From Cladosporium sp. IMV 00045 (lineage: Eukaryota; Ascomycota; Dothideomycetes; Cladosporiales; Cladosporiaceae), in NCBI GenBank assembly GCA_001931905.2, contig MSJI02000826.1, forward strand, positions 39,172 to 103,171: 64,000 bases of DNA, in the 5' to 3' direction. The translations under genes and the position numbers were made by a program. Under the pieces are notes generated by a model. That model was given only the letters and a program-made list of their open reading frames with translations. It made no database searches and was not told the DNA's origin. Positions 53,232 to 64,000 of this stretch are shown here, piece by piece. Each line of letters starts with the position of its first letter. Positions within the stretch are counted from its first letter, which is position 1.

Positions 53232-55192
53232 CTAGCCCACAGTAACAGCCCTTCCACCACCAAACTTCCCCTGCGGCCCCTCAAGCTGCGCTTCCAGCAC
53301 GGCACATTTGCCGCCTTGCACAGCTTTAACAGCCTCCGGCAGCAAGTTCGCCAACTCATCAGCAGTGGCCGCCACGCCCGCCCAGCAATTGTGGCCAGCG
53401 GCCGCCTTCGCGATGCCCGGATAGTCGGGCGTGGGTGTGAATGAGATGTTGAGGTCCTCGTTGGTCGCTCGCGAACCTTCGCCGTCCGGGTGCACGAGGA
53501 GAAGGGAGCGGCGGGGGGCGTTCCAGCCTGTGAAAGGAAGGAAGTTAGTGTCTATACCTGTAGATGTTGCGTGTATCTTCAAAAGCGGAATAGGAGGTCA
53601 CTTACCTTTGTTGTTCAAAACGATCGTCAAGATCGGAATACCATACCGCTGAGCAATCCAGTACACACTCCCGGGCACGCTGAACAAAAATGTGCCATCG
53701 CCGACGACCTGGCAGACGAATTTGCCCTTACCCGCACCGCCGGCCTCCGTATCGCTCGCGAGTTTCATTCCGAGAGCTCCGCCGCCCGACCAACCCAGGC
53801 CGCCGCCACCGCAGTTGATCCAAGAGCCGGGAATGGTAGCCTGAATTTGATCGGCAACGAAACCTGTCTGTGTCACGGCCTCAATGGCCCACAGCGTGTC
53901 TCTCGGCACGGCCTTGCGAACTTCGGACATGAGGTAGGACGTGGCGTAGGAGCCATCCGAGCCGGGTTGAGCTTGCGAGGCGATGGTCTCCAGGCGGGAT
54001 TGGTAGGTCTGCTGCAGTTTCTCCCAGCGCGCGGAGAAGTCTTGCGAAGAAATGATTTCGCTCTTGGTTTTCTTGATGTGTTCTGTCAGCTGGGAGACCG
54101 ATGTTTCGGCATCCGCCTTGTAGCGGGCGATGGCGTCGATGTAGAAGACGGGCATTTGCTGCTTGAGCGGGTCGACGTCGATGTGCACGATTTTGGCGTC
54201 CTTTCTAGGTTTGCATTGTGTGTTTATCCATGGGACGTCGACGTCGAGACAGAGAATGAAGTCGGCGGTCCTGATGGCGTCGTCGTTGCCGTAGCGGAGC
54301 CCAAGCCAGCTGCGGTGGTCTGCAGGGAAGCACATGTCCGAACCGCCGGTGTCGAGGACTCGGAGGCCTTTGACGGTGTTTGCGAGCTCTACCAGCGCAT
54401 CCACAGCTGCGTGGTTTCTTCCACTGTAACCTGTGACGACCAATGGCTCCTTCGCTTGGACGAGCATGTCGGCCACAGACTCGACCTGTTTCTTGCTCAA
54501 CCCACCCAGCTCGACAGGGTTCCAAAACTGCTGTTCGACTTGATACGGATCGATCTCCTCTTCCATAGCCTCCCTGGCACCAACGAGATATACCGGACCC
54601 CTCGGCTCGCTCATGGCAAAGCTCAGCGCGCGGTTGACCAGCTGCTTAACGTTCTTTCCCCTCTTGATCTCTCCCGTGTAGCGACAGTACTGACTGACGA
54701 TCTGCTTCTGATCGGGAACATCCTGAATCCAGTGAATGTATTCCGTCCTGCTTCCTCTGTATTCCCCTTCAATCGTGTACGGACTAAGACCAGCGAAGAT
54801 CAATACCGGCGCACGTCCGCACGAAGCATTGTGTACAGCAGCTCCCAAACCCTGCGTTCCGACGTCGACGTGAACGATCACGCATTGTGGCTTGTTCGTG
54901 AGGCGAGCGTATCCGTCTGCCATGGAGAGGGCGACCATCTCGTTGGGACAAGTGATAATGCGAGGGAATTGACCTTTCTTCTCTTTCTGCCCTTTCACTA
55001 TGGCTTCGATGATGGATGGGTGGTCGGACCCGAGGTTGACGAAGACGTGCTCTACGCCAGCTTCCCATAGTGCTTCGAAGAAGGCGAAGGATGCCGTGTA
55101 GATGCTGCAATGATTGTCAGCATACTGTGGCATTGCCTTGTTACTACTCAAACTCACCTAGGCGCGCTCGCATTGCCGTTGGTTGTGGCCAT
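53232..55192 (-). CDS. Thiamine-diphosphate-dependent decarboxylase/synthase (benzoylformate decarboxylase-like)
   Basis: Three exons (55158-55192, 53606-55104, 53232-53527) encode 609 aa. The N-terminal pyrimidine-binding domain includes FVNLGSDHPSIIEAI and the Glu of CPNEMVALSMADGYAR, which activates ThDP. The middle domain has LVVTGYSGRNHAAVDAL and WLGLRYGNDDAIRTADFIL. The C-terminal PP domain holds the ThDP motif from VVGDGTFLFSVPG to LNNKGW, split by the second intron after AAG. The protein resembles acetolactate synthase-like and benzoylformate decarboxylase-like fungal enzymes acting on 2-oxo acids. The substrate is unclear. The first exon (MATTNGNASAPS) is only 35 nt. A 526-codon antisense frame is a shadow. 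Confidence 0.88.
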
Positions 55193-55819
55193 GATACCAA
55201 ATGCTGTGATTGAGACGCAACTGTAAATTCAAAAGATGATGCGGATTGGGAAAAGTGTCAAGGTTGTAAAGAAGGAACGAAACCAAAGCACGCCCTACCT
55301 GCGTTACCAACAAGGTACATGTATGAGTTGGCGGTTATGTTACAATGCATGCCCTCGCATAGCCGATACTGGCCGTGTCAAGAGCCGAATGCTTATCGAT
55401 TCGCGATCCCCTCTTAAACCCCGCCTTCGTGGGGAACATGATCCGATGTCGGCAATTGAAAGTGGGATGTGGATGTATTATAAGTCAATAATACCTCGGC
55501 GAACTTTACCGAATGGAGAAACTTGGCACTACCCTCCCAATGATGTTGAATCAGAATAATTGGTAAATTTGATAACTTGCAATATATAAGATTCTGTCGC
55601 AAACAACATCATCGTAAACCGGAGGGCTTCAGATCAGCGGCAGCGGGCCGCTAGCCTGCGGCCCGCTGAGTTGCATTCGCCTAAACGGGAACAACGATAA
55701 AACAAATGCCAAACGGACGTCTCCAGCTCTTCCTACATCACTCGTTCCTTCTATTCGACAGATTCCAGAAATATGAGACACGCCTGCGCCTCACTTTCGA
55801 CACCAACTCCATCATAACT
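55193..55819. other. Divergent upstream region with a GC-rich hairpin
   Basis: About 630 bp between the TPP enzyme and the ubiquitin protease remnant. It is mostly AT-rich; a perfect 11-bp inverted repeat lies at 55641-55668. Confidence 0.6.
55641..55668. repeat. Perfect 11-bp inverted repeat with 6-nt loop
   Basis: CAGCGGGCCGC, loop TAGCCT, GCGGCCCGCTG. Ten of eleven stem positions are G or C, in otherwise AT-rich DNA. It could be a binding site for a dimeric regulator or form a stable stem-loop. Confidence 0.85.
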
Positions 55820-58374
55820 ATGGAAGACGCGAAACGCTTCGCCGATTTCGACCTGCGTGGTGGAGCGGTCGAACAACTTCGACTTAAGCGAAATTGTGAG
55901 AGACTATATGCCGAGATCGCCGACGAGACAGTCAAAGATGAAGAGTTCGAGGATTTCTGCGCCCAACTGTCAGACCTTGCATTCTACGAGAGAGTCAAGC
56001 CCGAGTTTCCAACACTACGGAACGAGCCCGATGAGCATCTGGGCGACTCATCGACCTATGTCGTCCGAATGAAGGAAGCTGCGAAACAGCAAATCCCAGG
56101 ACCATATCTTCCTCCAGGGGCTCACAATGAAGCGATTCAACTCACCTGGCATTTCCTCTCCACGCTATTCCACTTCGTTCAAAAGGAGGAACTCGACTCG
56201 TCTACGAAGACCGGACTTCACCTGGCATTTGCAAAGCTTTTTGAACTAGCTGGTGGGTTTACAAAATCTTATGTCCATGATTCTAATCTATTCGAGATCG
56301 AAAGGCTAACTTTTACAGGTTCTGCTGTTCCGGGCAGCGTGAAAGAGTACATCGAAGGCAATAAGGGTTTCCTTGATCTTCTTAGCCGCCTTAACACTCG
56401 CAGAAGCAATGAAGACTTTCACTGTGGGACAGCCGTTTGACACCCCTACGGAGACGGGCGTGATCAATGGTGGCGGTACTTGCTATCAGAACGTCGTCTG
56501 GCGTCTCCTTCTATCTAGTGAATGCTCTTCATGGCCCTTGCCGCCAAATCTACCGCCGGGAAATTCTTCTCGGGCGTCAATCAAGAAGACGATCTCGGAT
56601 TACACGTCTTCGACTTGGTCTCGAAAATTGCGGCAGGCGACTTCGAAGCATCGAGAGAGCGCCTCAAGAAATTTTGGACAATCCTACAGAAGCAACCGGT
56701 TGATCACCAAGAACTTCCATGGACACTTGGCAGACAACAAGATCCTGTGGAGCTTCTTACGAAGTGGTTTTCGCAGAATCTCAGAACCAATCTGTTGACT
56801 CCAGCCTTCGGCCATATCTTCCAGGGGGTGGTATGTTGCCCCACTCTATCTGCATTTCGATCTGAAGCTAATTGATCCGCCAGGACCTTTGCTTGAAGTG
56901 TGAGAGATCTACGAGTAAAACGACCCTCCACAAGATCGTTCACCCGGTGCATGTCCTGAACAACGGCGTCATCGAACCCTCGGAAAGCGGAACTTTCCAA
57001 TTCGTCGATTTGGTCAACAATCCACTTGCGGCTTTTGAAATGACGAGAAAGGATTGCGTAGATTGCAAAGAAACTACAACCCATGGCCAGAAAACCTTTC
57101 TGGAGCAGTACGAATTGCACACTATGCCGAAGCATCCGCCCGAGATTGTCGTACAGATCAGGCGATATGATTCCTCCGACGAAAGCTTCGGAACAAGGTC
57201 GGCTTGCCCTCCGGTTTTTTTGCCATAAGAGACCACGATGTGCTGTACTACCTCAAATATGTCGCTATCCATCTTGGCGACGACAGACACCATGGCCACT
57301 ACCTCGCATTCGAAAGGCCAAGTCCCGCGCAAGCCGCCCGACGAGCTTTCCCCTTTGACGATTTCACGGGAATGCAAGCTCTACTTACCGACTTTGAACC
57401 GGCCTCGAAAGCATTCAACCGATGGACACGGTACGAGGACAACGAGAAAATGGAGAATAAAGTCTCTCTGAGATTGAGTCGTAGTATGGCTCGGATTCTT
57501 ATATCTGCCTCCTCGTTCCCGCACGTGTGGAGGATCTCGCACAGCTCGACGATCTCCTTGCCGTGAGCGACATCATCACAAACGTTTCAGAAACTGTCGT
57601 TCAGTCTTGCGGCGACTTCAAAGGACCAATTTCAGAAACTCTTGACTGTATGAGTGGCACCACGAGTAACGCTATCGCCAAAAATCTGCGAACCACGATT
57701 CAGAACGTCCTCCCGAAGCCATATCAGACTCTGTTCTGCTCGAACAGCTTGGGATCACGTTTCAGCGCCCCATTCCCACTTATGGTCGCTTGAGTCAGCT
57801 TCTGGGAAACTTTCTGGACGCTTGGTTCATTGCTGAATGGAGTGCTCAAATCGACGCCAAGCAAACTGTGGACACACCGTCTGATATCCGAGACCACGCA
57901 CAGCGTGTTCTAGAGAGAATGTTCCCCGCGGAAGGCATAGCCAGACTCGTCTCCAACACTATTCGTTCCCTCGTAGACGAGCGTGCGGAAAAACTCGAGG
58001 ATGACAGCAAGAAGCACTTCCAGCAGATGACCCATGAGCAGATCGAAGAAGAATGTTAAAAGCAGCAGCAGCACCGGGCAAGATTATTCGCGTTGGAAGC
58101 TGAGAAAGCAGCTGAGGAGGAAGCCGCGAAGTTTGCGTAAGGACACTTCGACGGCGATGACGATCAGGACATGCAGATGCGGACGGCTATCCAACAAAGC
58201 CTGCTTGGTGCTGAAGGCGCACCTCAAACGTCTGCTTCATCCGAAGCATTGTCGGCGCAAGTGATAAAAGCTAACCAGGAGCAAATTGATAAGCTACAAA
58301 AGCAAATTGCCGAGACGCAAGCCACCATCGCTGCTATGGAACAGGACAAGCGAGAAAAAGCCGGAATGAAGTAA
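55820..58374 (+). pseudogene. Ubiquitin C-terminal hydrolase (USP, C19) remnant, frameshifted
   Basis: A USP-like protein can be followed across three frames. The N-terminal part (from MEDAKRFADFDLRGG) crosses a good intron (56253-56318, branch GGCTAAC). The Cys box reads NGGGTCYQNVVWRLLL, and a zinc-type CxxC pair is DLCLKCERS and DCVDCK after an intron at 56831-56883. The His box is DDRHHGHYLAFE, then YGSDSYICLLVPARVEDL. The frame changes near 56400, 56500, 57190, 57470 and 57690 without plausible introns. TAA stops at 58057 and 58138 interrupt the acidic C-terminal helix. A UIM-like block, DMQMRTAIQQSLLGAE, follows. Errors in the assembly are an alternative explanation for some shifts. Confidence 0.75.
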
Positions 58375-58704
58375 AGCAGTCACGAGGGGAGGAAAGAAAG
58401 ACACAAGGATGAACAGCGGCGTCATTAGCTGTTAGTGCACGAGCAAGATAGATTACTGTACTGCTTCAACCAACATACATTTTCGAAACGATCGTACGCT
58501 GAGAGAAGAGTATGAGGTAAAGAAACATATCGCATTCTCGATCGACAAAGTAGAAAAACATGTATTCGACAAAACACCAGTACCTCGCACCATGCACGTA
58601 TGCACCGAGAGCTTCCCAGAAGAAACGCCAGAACACCACAACCCATTCTCCCAAACCACGCATATATTTTCCACATGAGTCGTTAAGATCCCCTCCTGCT
58701 CAGC
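58375..58704. other. Tail-to-tail intergenic region
   Basis: About 330 bp between the protease remnant and the nitrate reductase stop. No gene is seen; presumed 3' UTRs. Confidence 0.5.
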
Positions 58705-61417
58705 CTAGAAGAAGAGCATATCCTCCTCACTCCAGCCAAGTTCCAATAGCGCCGCGTGAGAGCTTTTCTCCAACGCCTCCGGACCGCAGAGAAGCACCAT
58801 GGCGTTGCCGGAGCAGAAGCCCGCCCTCTCCGCGTGCTCTTTCAGCAGCGGCGCGGCGATTCTTCCTCTCAGCCCTTGCCAATCCTCCGGACCCTGTGTG
58901 AGCGTGTACAGCAGCTTCGACTTGTCATCGTTGCCCCGGGCCAGAGCGTCGAGCTCGGTCTTACACAAGATGTCTTCGAACAGACGGTTGCCATCGAGCA
59001 CCACGCAGCGCGTCTTGTCCGCTTTGTTTTGCATGATGGCGCGGTAAACCTGGTAGATGGGCGTGACGCCACTGCCGCCGCAGATCATGAGGAAAGTGTC
59101 AATGTTGCGCTCCGTGCCGTTGACCGTGCAGATTCCGGCGCCCTTGTATTCGAATTTGCCGATTGGGCCCTTGAATTCGATCGGGTGGCCTAGTGGCAGC
59201 TGGTCGATGGCTTGCGACATCTTACCGCCTTTGCGCTCTTTTGTGTCGAAGTAGATTTTGACGAGGACGTCGACGAAGCCAAGCTCGTTGACCTCCGATA
59301 TGGGCGTGTAGGAGCGGATGATCATCTCGCGGGTGACAGGGTCCCGTAGGCGAATCATCATGTGCTGGCCTGTTGGTAAGCCGAGGGTCTGCTCGTCGTG
59401 GTCGAGCTTGAAGCGGAAGATGCGCGTGTCCCACGATACTGTAGTCTTGGAGTGGAGGGTGGAGCGTTTCCAGAAGCGAGGTTGGAGGAAGACGGCAGAT
59501 GGCTCTGCGGACGCATCGGGTTGTGCGTCGCCCTCAGCTAGCTTTTTGCGATCTTCTTCGCTGAGGGTACCGATGTGATAATTAACCATCATGGCTTTGG
59601 CGGTCTCGCTGTCTGTTGTGGTGTTAGCTTGTACTAAGGAATCAATGACTTTCTTGAGACTTACGAATTGCCATGAACTCATCTGTGCAGTCCAGAGCGG
59701 CTGCAGATGTGATACTCGAAGCACCACCCGGGTGGCCCTCCAAGAAAGGCAGGCCATCGTAGACCTCACCGTTGACAACAAACCACGGGTTATCTTCTTT
59801 GTCGTGCTCTCGTAATTCATCAATCGTGATTTGGTTCTTGAGACCATCTTTGGTCATCTTGATTTCTTGAGCGGTCTCCTCAACCGGCTCCTCAACGGCT
59901 TCCCCACCGAACCGCTCACCCCAGTACCCGTTGCTCAGGTTGCCACCAGCCTTCTTGACTCTCTCCATCCACCCACCGGGCATAAGAGCAGGCTGCGTTG
60001 GGTGTTCGAAGTGAAGAACGTTGTTCTCGTTCGTGATTGCGATGCGGAACCAGGGGTTGTTCATCATACCCAAGACACTCCAGTACATGTCTCGTGGTTG
60101 AAGATTCATGCTTTCATCCATCGCACGGACGAGGATATCCTGTGATGCTGCAAGGTCCGAGACAGCGATGTCAAGGTTCCAGAAGCACCAGCAGAAACTG
60201 CTCTCTCGCCACTCCATGTCGAGTGTGCTCTTGAAAAGCTGTTGCGGTCCAGCTTCTCGGTAGCGATCCTCAGCGTAGTCAATGTTGGCGAGTCGCCACG
60301 TCTTTCCCTTGTCAAGAGAGATCTCAACACGAGTGACTCGTCTGCCACCACCTCCATATGCGTACCCTCGAACAGTGTAGTTGGGCTTTGCGGCGGCGAG
60401 AGACAGCTTCTCGTCGTGTGCAGGATAGGCGATGGCGGAGTTGGTGCTAAGGTCGTAGATCGCATATCGCTCGTCCATCCACCAATCTTGGTTGCTAGCT
60501 GACTCTTCAGGCGATACCATCGTGGGGAGTACGCGGTTGTCATAAATGTGATACCAGTTGTCGCTTGGCTCGGCGGTGATGATAAGCTTCTTCAACCATT
60601 TCACGCTGCGTCCTCCAATCTGGCCAGGAATGACGGCTCGAAGGGGCTTGCCATGGTCCGGTCGAAGCATTTCACCGTTCATTCCGTGGGCAAGCATCAT
60701 GCCTTTGTTCGGATCCATGGCCCAGTTGAGCTTGACCGAAGTGCCATAGTAGCCGTTTGGTAGCTTGTCGGCACCTTCCATGCAGAGATATTTCGCACCG
60801 CGCTTTGGCTTTGCCTTGCGTAGTACTTCGTTCATGACAACGCCGGTGAAGAGGGCCGTGGAGACACCTGCAGCTCCCCAAGAGAAGCCTTTGGACTTTC
60901 GAACGATGTTCTGTTCCTTTCGCCTGTTGCCAGCACAGACGAGTGTGATCGGGTAGGTGACATTTTCGTACTGTTCCATCAAGTCTCGTAGTGTTATGGT
61001 CAGTGGATTCTCCACCATACCCTCCACTGTGAATTCCCAGTCAGGAATTTCCTCGTCCTTGACTTGAGGAACATGGCCATGGTTGCGGACGTAGAAAAGC
61101 TCTGGGCTCGTCAAAAAGCCTTCGTTGTACAGATCGGACAGTGGTGGTTCAACATTGAAAGGATGTACACCAGTCAGACGAATTAGGCGGGGGTCTCGGG
61201 GTAACCAGCTATCCGGTGTCTTCTTGTCGATTTCGAGGACGTCTGTGGGCTCTGTCGTGGAGGGAGGCAATGGATAATCTGAAGGCTGACCATCTACTCC
61301 CCCCAAGCTGTTGACTTTGTCCTCTTTCTCGCTGTCGCTGTGGTCTGAGTCGGGCGGCGTAGGAAGGATCGCCCCAGGAATTTTGTGTAACGATGATGAT
61401 TCCTGCATGGCTGCCAT
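58705..61417 (-). CDS. niaD: Assimilatory nitrate reductase [NAD(P)H]
   Basis: Two exons (59665-61417, 58705-59612) with a 52-bp intron encode 886 aa. It reduces nitrate to nitrite in the cytosol. Domains in order: molybdopterin domain with Cys161 in LVCAGNRRKEQN as the Mo ligand, the dimer domain (RVTRVEISLDKGKTW), cytochrome b5 with FLEGHPGGA as one heme His site, the FAD domain with RSYTPIS, and the NAD(P) domain with ICGGSGVTPIYQV and LLCGPEALE. The end EEDMLFF matches fungal enzymes. The intron interrupts the end of the cytochrome b5 domain (DEFMAIHSE). It is head-to-head with niiA, the classic fungal arrangement. Confidence 0.96.
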
Positions 61418-62720
61418 TTTGACTATGCCCTCTTTGCAGTTGTGATAAAGAATTAAATAAAAGCAACGCAGTAAGCAGCAACAATATCACGCTTGGACAT
61501 AAAGGGGGAGTTGAATAAACCGGGTCAAAGGAGGATCAGACTACGGGAATAGGCCTACCTATCATCGTGGCTCTAATGGGACTGTAATACAGCAGATCGA
61601 ATAAGCAAACCCTGAGCTCTCACTCGCCTGCGGATCGCTTCCAGGCGCTCAATGATTCTCGTCATCGCGCTCTCGACCAGCAGATCTACTACGTCGCGAG
61701 GAGATGCACGATGAAAAACAAAAGAAACGGCACTGTCTGCCGCGGAAGAAGGTGATTCTTGGGGTCGGTTTACTGGGCCTGTGGGGGTGACAAATTAGTA
61801 AATTACGAAGCGTCGCTCGTCCGGAAGCGAGAGATGCTGCAGAGTTGAGATGGTTTCAGATACGGGGGGCCGTTGTTGGCCACAAATGGGCCGAATGCTT
61901 ATCGTCGCACTGACGAGAAGGGTATAGTGGGCCAGTGATCTCGCCATGGCGCACGCGCCCAGCGCGCTGTCAAGAATCGCGGACAGCCACATGGCGACGA
62001 GATCGAGCCAGGATCCTGGGTAGGTATGTAACTCTGGAGATGTACTGAAGAAAAGTAGAGATAATCAAGTGTGAAGACGCGCTGATTCGCGGTTGTGTGA
62101 TGTCTTATCAGTCGAATAGTTGGGATGAGGTCGAGAGAGGCTTGGTGCTAAGGCGAAGGCAGTGGCTCGGCAAGGCCGGATGCGGCCTCCCGTTGGACGC
62201 GCATCGCAAGTTGACCGCCTTATCGCCCGCTGAACTTCATAACAGCCAGGGGGCCGGCGGGGCCTTATCTATTCGGGCCTTATCTCGACCCATCGCCTTT
62301 CACTTCTTTCCGATCCCTCGTTTTCTGCTCGTCTTTCGCCATCTCCACGCTTTACGGCACATGCGCCAGAAGCCTCGGAGAAGCAAACATGCTGCTGCCG
62401 TGGTGCATCTCCGCCATGCCTGTCATCGTGCGTGTCCCTTGATATCGCCCGTCGTTCGTGGTGGACGTACCAGCTTCTCCGGTGTTGGCATTGGCCGGAC
62501 AGCACCTATTCCCTCACCATGCTGTCCCGCACTCTACTTGGCCTGATAGTGGGATGTGAATCTTCAGATAGGTCCCGCCATGGTGAAGTAGGTAGTATTA
62601 CACATTTCTAATCGGCCGCATCTCGTTGGTGCTGTTCAGTCTCGCCTCATCTATTCATTTATCCTCTTTTTCCATTCGTGTTATGCCTTATTTCCCTTCT
62701 GCTCCCAACTTGCAAACAAC
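61418..62720. promoter_or_regulatory. Shared niaD-niiA promoter region
   Basis: A 1.3-kb divergent region. It holds ten HGATAR sites (AreA/NIT2 consensus) on either strand at 61443, 61559, 61899, 62059, 62105, 62220, 62265, 62280, 62544 and 62566. A perfect CTCCGHGG site (NirA consensus) lies on the minus strand at 62373-62380. A near match to the NIT4 site (TCCGCGGC on the minus strand) is at 61739-61746. By analogy with Aspergillus, both genes should need nitrate plus nitrogen derepression. Confidence 0.75.
62373..62380 (-). promoter_or_regulatory. NirA-type binding site CTCCGAGG
   Basis: Exact match to the published 5'-CTCCGHGG-3' consensus for the nitrate-specific activator NirA, located ~340 bp before the niiA start and between GATA sites. 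Confidence 0.6.
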
Positions 62721-64000
62721 ATGAGCAACAGTGAGGCAAAAGGTCAGGAAGCGAACCTGCTTCCAGAAACGGCCAAAGAGATGGAACAGAATGGTGAGCT
62801 ACCTAACGGTAGCACCCAAGAAGTGAAGGATGTCAATGGAGCAAAGGTAAATGGCGACTCTAACGAGGTCGACATTGCGGCGAAAGAGAAGGAACAGAAC
62901 AGCGACCTTACTAATGGCAATGCCAACGACTCAAACGGTGTTAACGGAGTCCAAGAGAATGTCGAACCCTCAGAGGCAGACATTTCTGCGCAAGAAATCC
63001 CGAAATCGGCAGGCCGAAAGAGGATCGTCGTAGTCGGTCTGGGAATGGTCGGCATCGCCTTCATTGAGAAGCTCATGAAGCTTGATGTCAAGAGAAGGGA
63101 ATACGATATTATCGTCATTGGAGAGGAAGCCCACCTGGCTTACAACCGCGTTGGCCTCACGAGCTTCTTCGAACACAGGAACGTCGAGAACCTGTACCTC
63201 AACCCAGAATCATGGTACTCTTCAATGCCAGAAGGCTCTCTGAACTACCACCTCAACTCATTGGTCACCTCGATCGATTCAGAGAAGAAGACCGTCGAAA
63301 CATCACAAGGACAGACCGTCCCCTACGACATTCTCGTGCTCGCGACTGGCTCCGATGCCGTACTTCCCAGACACACGCCAGGATACGACGCCAACGGTGT
63401 CTTCGTCTACAGAACTATTGACGACTTGCAAAAGCTTATCGAATTTTCATCAAGCAAGAAGGGAACCACAGGTGCTGTTGTCGGAGGTGGCCTGTTGGGT
63501 CTGGAAGCCGCAAAGGCTATGATGGATCTGGAGGACTACGGCAAGGTCAAGCTCATTGAGCGAAACAGATGGGTGCTCAGCAGACAACTCGACGGAGATG
63601 CGGGTAACATGGTCGTCGAGCAGGTCAGGGCGCTCGGCCTCGATGTGCTCCTGAGCAAGAGAGTTGGACAAATCAACACCGATGCCGACAACAATGTAGT
63701 TGGAGTCACTTTCGAGGACGGAGAGACAATGGACTGCGCCGCCATTTGCTTCGCAATCGGTATCAAGGCAAGAGATGACTTGGCTCGCAAAGCCGGAATC
63801 GAATGTGCCGACCGCGGTGGCGGAATCATTGTCAAGGATGATCTCACCACTTCCGCAAAGGACATCTACGCCATCGGAGAATGCGCCAGCTGGCAAAACC
63901 AAACGTTCGGTCTCATCGCGCCTGGAATCGAGATGGCGGACGTCCTCGCATTCAACCTCACACAGGCCAAGGCACACTCCCCACGCAAGTTCAAGAGCCC
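62721..64000 (+). CDS. niiA: Assimilatory nitrite reductase [NAD(P)H], 5' part (runs off window)
   Basis: The first 426 codons of nitrite reductase, which reduces nitrite to ammonium with siroheme and 4Fe-4S in its later domains (not in window). After a ~95-residue hydrophilic extension, the FAD domain starts [18 protein letters not shown]. The NAD(P) domain includes [17 protein letters not shown], and [16 protein letters not shown] is the second FAD motif. No introns are seen in this part. The extension carries two copies of a 36-residue repeat ([13 protein letters not shown]... and [13 protein letters not shown]...). It seems longer than in Aspergillus enzymes. The ATG at 62721 follows AAACAAC and is the first Met. 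Confidence 0.93.
   Translation, partial: MSNSEAKGQEANLLPETAKEMEQNGELPNGSTQEVKDVNGAKVNGDSNEVDIAAKEKEQNSDLTNGNANDSNGVNGVQENVEPSEADISAQEIPKSAGRKRIVVVGLGMVGIAFIEKLMKLDVKRREYDIIVIGEEAHLAYNRVGLTSFFEHRNVENLYLNPESWYSSMPEGSLNYHLNSLVTSIDSEKKTVETSQGQTVPYDILVLATGSDAVLPRHTPGYDANGVFVYRTIDDLQKLIEFSSSKKGTTGAVVGGGLLGLEAAKAMMDLEDYGKVKLIERNRWVLSRQLDGDAGNMVVEQVRALGLDVLLSKRVGQINTDADNNVVGVTFEDGETMDCAAICFAIGIKARDDLARKAGIECADRGGGIIVKDDLTTSAKDIYAIGECASWQNQTFGLIAPGIEMADVLAFNLTQAKAHSPRKFKS
62772..62987 (+). repeat. Two 108-bp (36-codon) coding repeats in niiA
   Basis: Units begin at GCCAAAGAGATGGAACAG (62772) and GCGAAAGAGAAGGAACAG (62880). Protein units align over their whole length, ending DSNEVDIA and EPSEADIS; a third unit begins with AQE. 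Nucleotide identity is imperfect, so the duplication is not recent. Confidence 0.75.

Noticed and set aside
53490..55070. A 526-codon plus-strand open frame
   Set aside because: It is antisense to the TPP enzyme, whose ThDP and pyrimidine-domain motifs are clear. The plus-strand product has no recognisable domain.
61418..62720. A nitrate transporter or other gene between niaD and niiA
   Set aside because: Frames at 61795 and 62097 are short and lack membrane helices or domains; the region is best read as promoter.

Overview
The window is nuclear DNA from a filamentous ascomycete (Pezizomycotina). Genes are close together on both strands and have short GT-AG introns of about 48-88 bp, often with CTAAC/CTGAC-like branch sites. 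The gene set is typical of moulds: EAF7, Stu1/CLASP, a Yvc1-type TRP channel, niaD-niiA, a C2H2 plus fungal_trans regulator and a PTH11/rhodopsin-like membrane protein. A dothideomycete is my best guess but is not proven. One 20-N assembly gap lies at 22366-22385. I rebuilt exons by hand from splice signals and frame continuity.

Layout. 1-13 kb: a DHA2 drug transporter cut by the left edge, a PLP enzyme fused to a rhodanese, the CLASP STU1, eIF2-alpha, and the NuA4 subunit EAF7. 13-21 kb: a vacuolar TRP channel, a secreted type-B carboxylesterase, a TatD/Scn1 hydrolase and an unknown proline/glutamine-rich protein. 20.8-23.7 kb: a gene-poor stretch with the gap and a second copy of the STU1 upstream region. 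23.7-35.1 kb: a secreted GH20 hexosaminidase, then a regulator, a 2OG-Fe(II) oxygenase, a RidA protein, an anion transporter and an HpcH/HpaI aldolase, which look like a catabolic cluster. 35.5 kb: an intron-containing tRNA-His. 36-46 kb: a rhodopsin-like receptor, a Pho89 phosphate symporter, a membrane-anchored M24 peptidase and a Git1-like permease. 47.4 kb: a small secreted cysteine-rich protein. 48-53 kb: a divergent Na+/H+ antiporter and TRK potassium transporter. 53-58.4 kb: a TPP enzyme and a decayed ubiquitin protease. 58.7-64 kb: the divergent nitrate reductase and nitrite reductase pair, the latter cut by the right edge.

Several neighbours fit common tasks: nitrate assimilation (niaD/niiA, with GATA and NirA-like sites between them), phosphate uptake (Pho89, Git1-like), alkali-cation balance (antiporter/TRK), and possibly breakdown of a small carboxylate (26-35 kb).

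The repeats are the least ordinary part. There are two inverted arrays of what looks like one 88-bp family, a perfect 147-bp tandem duplication, the duplicated STU1 upstream region with C-to-T differences next to the gap, and a 36-residue repeat at the N-terminus of nitrite reductase. I found no CRISPR array, intact transposon or clearly new defence-type system.
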